Shown: positions 62,701 to 64,000 of the stretch, piece after piece
Layout: each line of letters starts with the position of its first letter
How positions within the stretch are numbered: the first letter of the stretch is position 1
Notes under the pieces: generated by a model
The model's input: only the letters and a program-made list of their open reading frames with translations
Databases searched by the model: none
What the model was told of the DNA's origin: nothing
NCBI RefSeq assembly: GCF_002210425.1
Contig: NZ_MWQK01000002.1
Span: 496,001-560,000 of the forward strand
Reading direction: 5' to 3'
Length of the DNA stretch: 64,000 nt
From: Fibrobacter sp. UWB2
GTDB lineage: Bacteria; Fibrobacterota; Fibrobacteria; Fibrobacterales; Fibrobacteraceae
Position numbers and translations under genes: made by a program

Positions 62701-63352
62701 GTCTTACGGGTTTTGCGAAGAGACGGTCAACGGGATTTTAGACGGAGCTATAAACGAGGGTAATTATAAATTAATAGTTCGACCGGAAGACCAGGTGCTT
62801 ATCGCGACGATGGTCGAAGCGAATGTTGATGCGAGCCGCGATACCACCATTGCGATAGATGAAATTTTATCTGTAACGCAGGCAGACTTGTTCGATGCAA
62901 TTCGACAAGGAAAAATGGATAGAGAACTTTTGCAAGCCGGTGTAAGCCAAGAACTGATTGATGCCATAAAAAATGGCGATGTAAATGAATTCAATATCGG
63001 TGAATATCGCAGTGGCGAAAAAACTGTAATTTCGGGTGATGATGTTGAACTTTATTACCATACGCGGTATTTCAGTCACTTGGGAGAATTTGTTGGAGAT
63101 TATTCCAGTTCAATTAAATGTTCGGATCGTGATTTATATGGAGAAGAAGGTTGCTTAAAAACCAAGGGAAGAATTTTCCTAGCTTGGAATATGCGCTCTA
63201 ATAATGGCCGTTTAGTGGGCACCGGAGTTTATATCGAACGCCTTGAAATCAAGGTTATCGTGAACGGGAAAAAAAATATACACCAGGTTCGGGATAAATT
63301 GATGGGCGTACGCCGTAAAGGTGGCGCGTTGTCTCATAAAAATAGTCTTTGA
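59753..63352 (+). CDS. large secreted fibro-slime (PA14-like) domain protein
   Basis: An exported protein of 1199 residues. A signal peptide (YVLGLFLGITAAFASG) precedes a small beta-sandwich (IAFFTPWSNTNAVLYMGG ... DSVATMTS). The fibro-slime domain spans roughly residues 110-400: GDPANGVSADFGSGGC, DDFEYLDDAK, YVPGQYFDFYGDDDVWVFI and FHIFYVERHTGSSNFRMR, which resembles the PA14 carbohydrate-binding fold. Beta-rich repeats follow, including an EF-hand-like DRNGDGRADSLYVHFD and a Ca-binding-like GGADK segment. The C-terminus (RIFLAWNMRSNNGRLVGTGVYIERLEIKV) resembles a FlgD-type or sorting-like Ig domain. An adhesin role is inferred. The ATG at 59753 begins the signal peptide; the upstream open frame is repeat DNA. 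Confidence 0.87.
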   Translation: MLKKYVLGLFLGITAAFASGQQKTIAFFTPWSNTNAVLYMGGDSVATMTSLENYCGWFKATVDAPESDFKVYFKQTVGFNYVGAEGLVSTEPTMATEIALDSVAALSDTIWVQGYKTDVPALFSKYPGVLGDCPLKKIPVTVYDWLHGTKGDGDGSGKNGDPANGVSADFGSGGCSGKSKAVTGMVEYNLGPNGVPVRANPFPENCKITDHLDSWFLPQVIGMDTAGNEYTNMTCRDLYVSLDDDGFWLAEVSKDRISEGNEKNSDGMFLLDDFEYLDDAKTVPNPYFDQLKGTKIGKHNFGYTAKIQATFEYVPGQYFDFYGDDDVWVFIDNRLAVDIGGQHAQVAGAVDLDTIGQNTGNKLIPGKTYDFHIFYVERHTGSSNFRMRTSIDLHVDASIFLTSDNRDEGKRFEIWQINKKNKLSCNYDANSTELDTIGGASTFTLTGGNLAEPEILDVGTHYEGIVITSDSTFYIDSAAIVSNVALAPGHYFLEITLKADPSQKTKVEITVPSYAVPSVAFMKTDWTILGKNVSGDTAQIGEWAYATYQVNIAFFEEWAKVNNYNRKINLSFSDVNIDILDTVDGNKINAVNLDANGKATFFVRANAPVSGVTLTAKGAAAGVSVWTDLVFAAPPVPRVSNAIAIDRNGDGRADSLYVHFDKSLKQKSKLDSIQFTFGESFNTTSKFTIVNENDIVITAENLTPQNCSGDVCGFGSKVFTGGTSDVYVGSLNNWFTYEDKGKTGRFYMENEPIADGVGPVILTAVKSKNNSGNVMLVLTFSETVSDESKKNFVQMFDFLCVRSGENRTPENPMLQGGADKTMWLIYGATAKDAVLPTSGDRVRFTVDGIVTDLAQNKAHKENPWVVIAGNQELSLESPNVVLIGEDPYDIIKKDAVTQALLIPNTAQNAQEIGDSLGVQGSLVDFDVSKIMIEQTQTAVNHLDAFIESRIDNTVHYDTTVTSISEEEALVQLFNDIRTVVVDTSYGFCEETVNGILDGAINEGNYKLIVRPEDQVLIATMVEANVDASRDTTIAIDEILSVTQADLFDAIRQGKMDRELLQAGVSQELIDAIKNGDVNEFNIGEYRSGEKTVISGDDVELYYHTRYFSHLGEFVGDYSSSIKCSDRDLYGEEGCLKTKGRIFLAWNMRSNNGRLVGTGVYIERLEIKVIVNGKKNIHQVRDKLMGVRRKGGALSHKNSL

Positions 63353-63524
63353 AATTGAAACATATACAACACCCACAGACTCCAAATGCGCAGACTCGAA
63401 AGAGCCTGCGTTTTGCAATTCAGGGTGCTTTTAGCATTTTGTCAATGTTTTTTGTAACGTAGTTTGTTCTCTTTACCTTAAAAGAGGGTATTTTCATGCA
63501 TAGAAAAATGTATGGGAGATATGT
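63353..63524. promoter_or_regulatory. upstream region of the CE4 gene
   Basis: About 170 bases. GGGAGATAT just before the ATG at 63525 is the ribosome site and is shared with the truncated copy at 59334. No clear -10 element is identified. Confidence 0.35.
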
Positions 63525-64000
63525 ATGGAATGTTTAAAATTATCCTTTGCTGCGCTTTCTTTGGCCGCTGTTTCGGCTTTTGCGGGCCCCATCACAACGG
63601 TTCCTTGGAACGGTCATCCGGGTGCAGCCACTTTCACGTTTGACGATGGTCTCCATTCCCAAACGAACAACCTTACGTTCTTGGACAACATGGATGCAAA
63701 GGTGACGTTCTTTGTTTGCACGGGAACGATGGATTTTTCGACCAATTCGCAACCGCACTTGAATTATGCCAAGAAAGGCCACGAAATCGGGAACCACACG
63801 GTCAACCACAAAAATTTGACGCAGGGTGCGGATCTCAATTCAGAAATTGGCGGTGCTGCCACAAAGCTCCGTAGCATGGGGCTAGAAGCGACTTCCTTGG
63901 CGACGCCTTATTGCGCCCAGAACGCGACCGTTAAGAATGCGATTAACCAGGAACATTTCATCAATCGCGGGTGCGGTGGCGGCGGCCTCACGGGCTGGGA
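63525..64000 (+). CDS. CE4 polysaccharide deacetylase (partial at window edge)
   Basis: The first 158 codons of a secreted deacetylase. Signal peptide (LSFAALSLAAVSAFAG) then the NodB fold: motif 1 FTFDDG with the base Asp and metal Asp, motif 2 HEIGNHTVNHKNL (HxxxH metal ligands), and motif 3 ATPYCAQN, where the usual RPPxG-type Arg is replaced. Typical substrates are acetylated xylan, chitin or peptidoglycan; acetylxylan fits the surrounding genes (inference). The gene continues past the window. Confidence 0.9.
   Translation, partial: MECLKLSFAALSLAAVSAFAGPITTVPWNGHPGAATFTFDDGLHSQTNNLTFLDNMDAKVTFFVCTGTMDFSTNSQPHLNYAKKGHEIGNHTVNHKNLTQGADLNSEIGGAATKLRSMGLEATSLATPYCAQNATVKNAINQEHFINRGCGGGGLTGW

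Overview
The window looks like chromosomal DNA of a Fibrobacter species (F. succinogenes type). Several protein families first defined in Fibrobacter occur together: two copies of the 'Fibrobacter major paralogous' domain (TIGR02145-like), a TIGR02147/DUF4423-type regulator, a TIGR02172-type phosphotransferase paralog and a fibro-slime domain protein. They sit among many secreted plant-cell-wall enzymes (GH8, GH11, GH18, GH53, expansin, PL11, PL1, two CE12, CE4) with Ser-rich linkers and conserved C-terminal tails. All assignments come from reading the sequence; no database search was run.

Layout. 1-4.4 kb (minus): a sigma-54 activator cut by the window edge, proC and rho with a long disordered N-terminus. 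4.7-6.7 kb (plus): folK, a deoxynucleoside kinase and panC in a tight operon. 6.7-13 kb: a CHASE2 adenylate cyclase (minus) divergent from ftsK (plus). 13.1-21.8 kb (plus): the most unusual region, a compact operon of a fold-III PLP decarboxylase (NspC-like), a fold-I PLP enzyme, an NRPS module (A-T-C) split by a frameshift at an A7 run, a STAS protein, a MATE transporter fused to a degenerate RsbW-like domain, and a 7-TM SpoIIE/PP2C phosphatase. 21.9-30.5 kb: housekeeping genes (ispE, tRNA-Gln, rplY, pth, guaB, gatA) mixed with a GH11 xylanase and an expansin. 30.6-38.1 kb (mostly minus): CDF transporter, ung, a methyltransferase, a plus-strand GH53 galactanase, a phosphotransferase paralog, and a zinc locus (Fur-family repressor plus CobW GTPase) under a perfect 23-bp palindrome. 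38.1-46.5 kb: GH18, GH8, a UvrA paralog, a TIGR02145 lipoprotein, a small beta-barrel-like protein and a YihY/BrkB membrane protein. 46.8-56.2 kb (plus): a pectin/rhamnogalacturonan locus (PL11 lyase, two CE12 acetylesterases, a TIGR02147 regulator overlapping a PL1 lipoprotein). 56.2-64 kb: a methyltransferase, glyA, a second TIGR02145 lipoprotein, a truncated copy of a CE4 gene, a 1199-residue fibro-slime protein, and the start of the intact CE4 gene.

How the parts fit. The pectin locus would cut the rhamnogalacturonan backbone (PL11), remove acetyl groups (CE12) and cut homogalacturonan (PL1). Xylanase, exo-oligoxylanase-type GH8, galactanase and expansin act on other wall polymers. The 13-22 kb operon reads as a small amide- or peptide-producing pathway with its own exporter, controlled by a partner-switching module (phosphatase, STAS, ATPase-like domain) in which no sigma factor is encoded. 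Dispersed hairpin repeats lie in intergenic DNA and, in two places, inside genes. Many genes have a TATATT/TATAAT hexamer 6-7 nt before the start codon, suggesting leaderless mRNAs.
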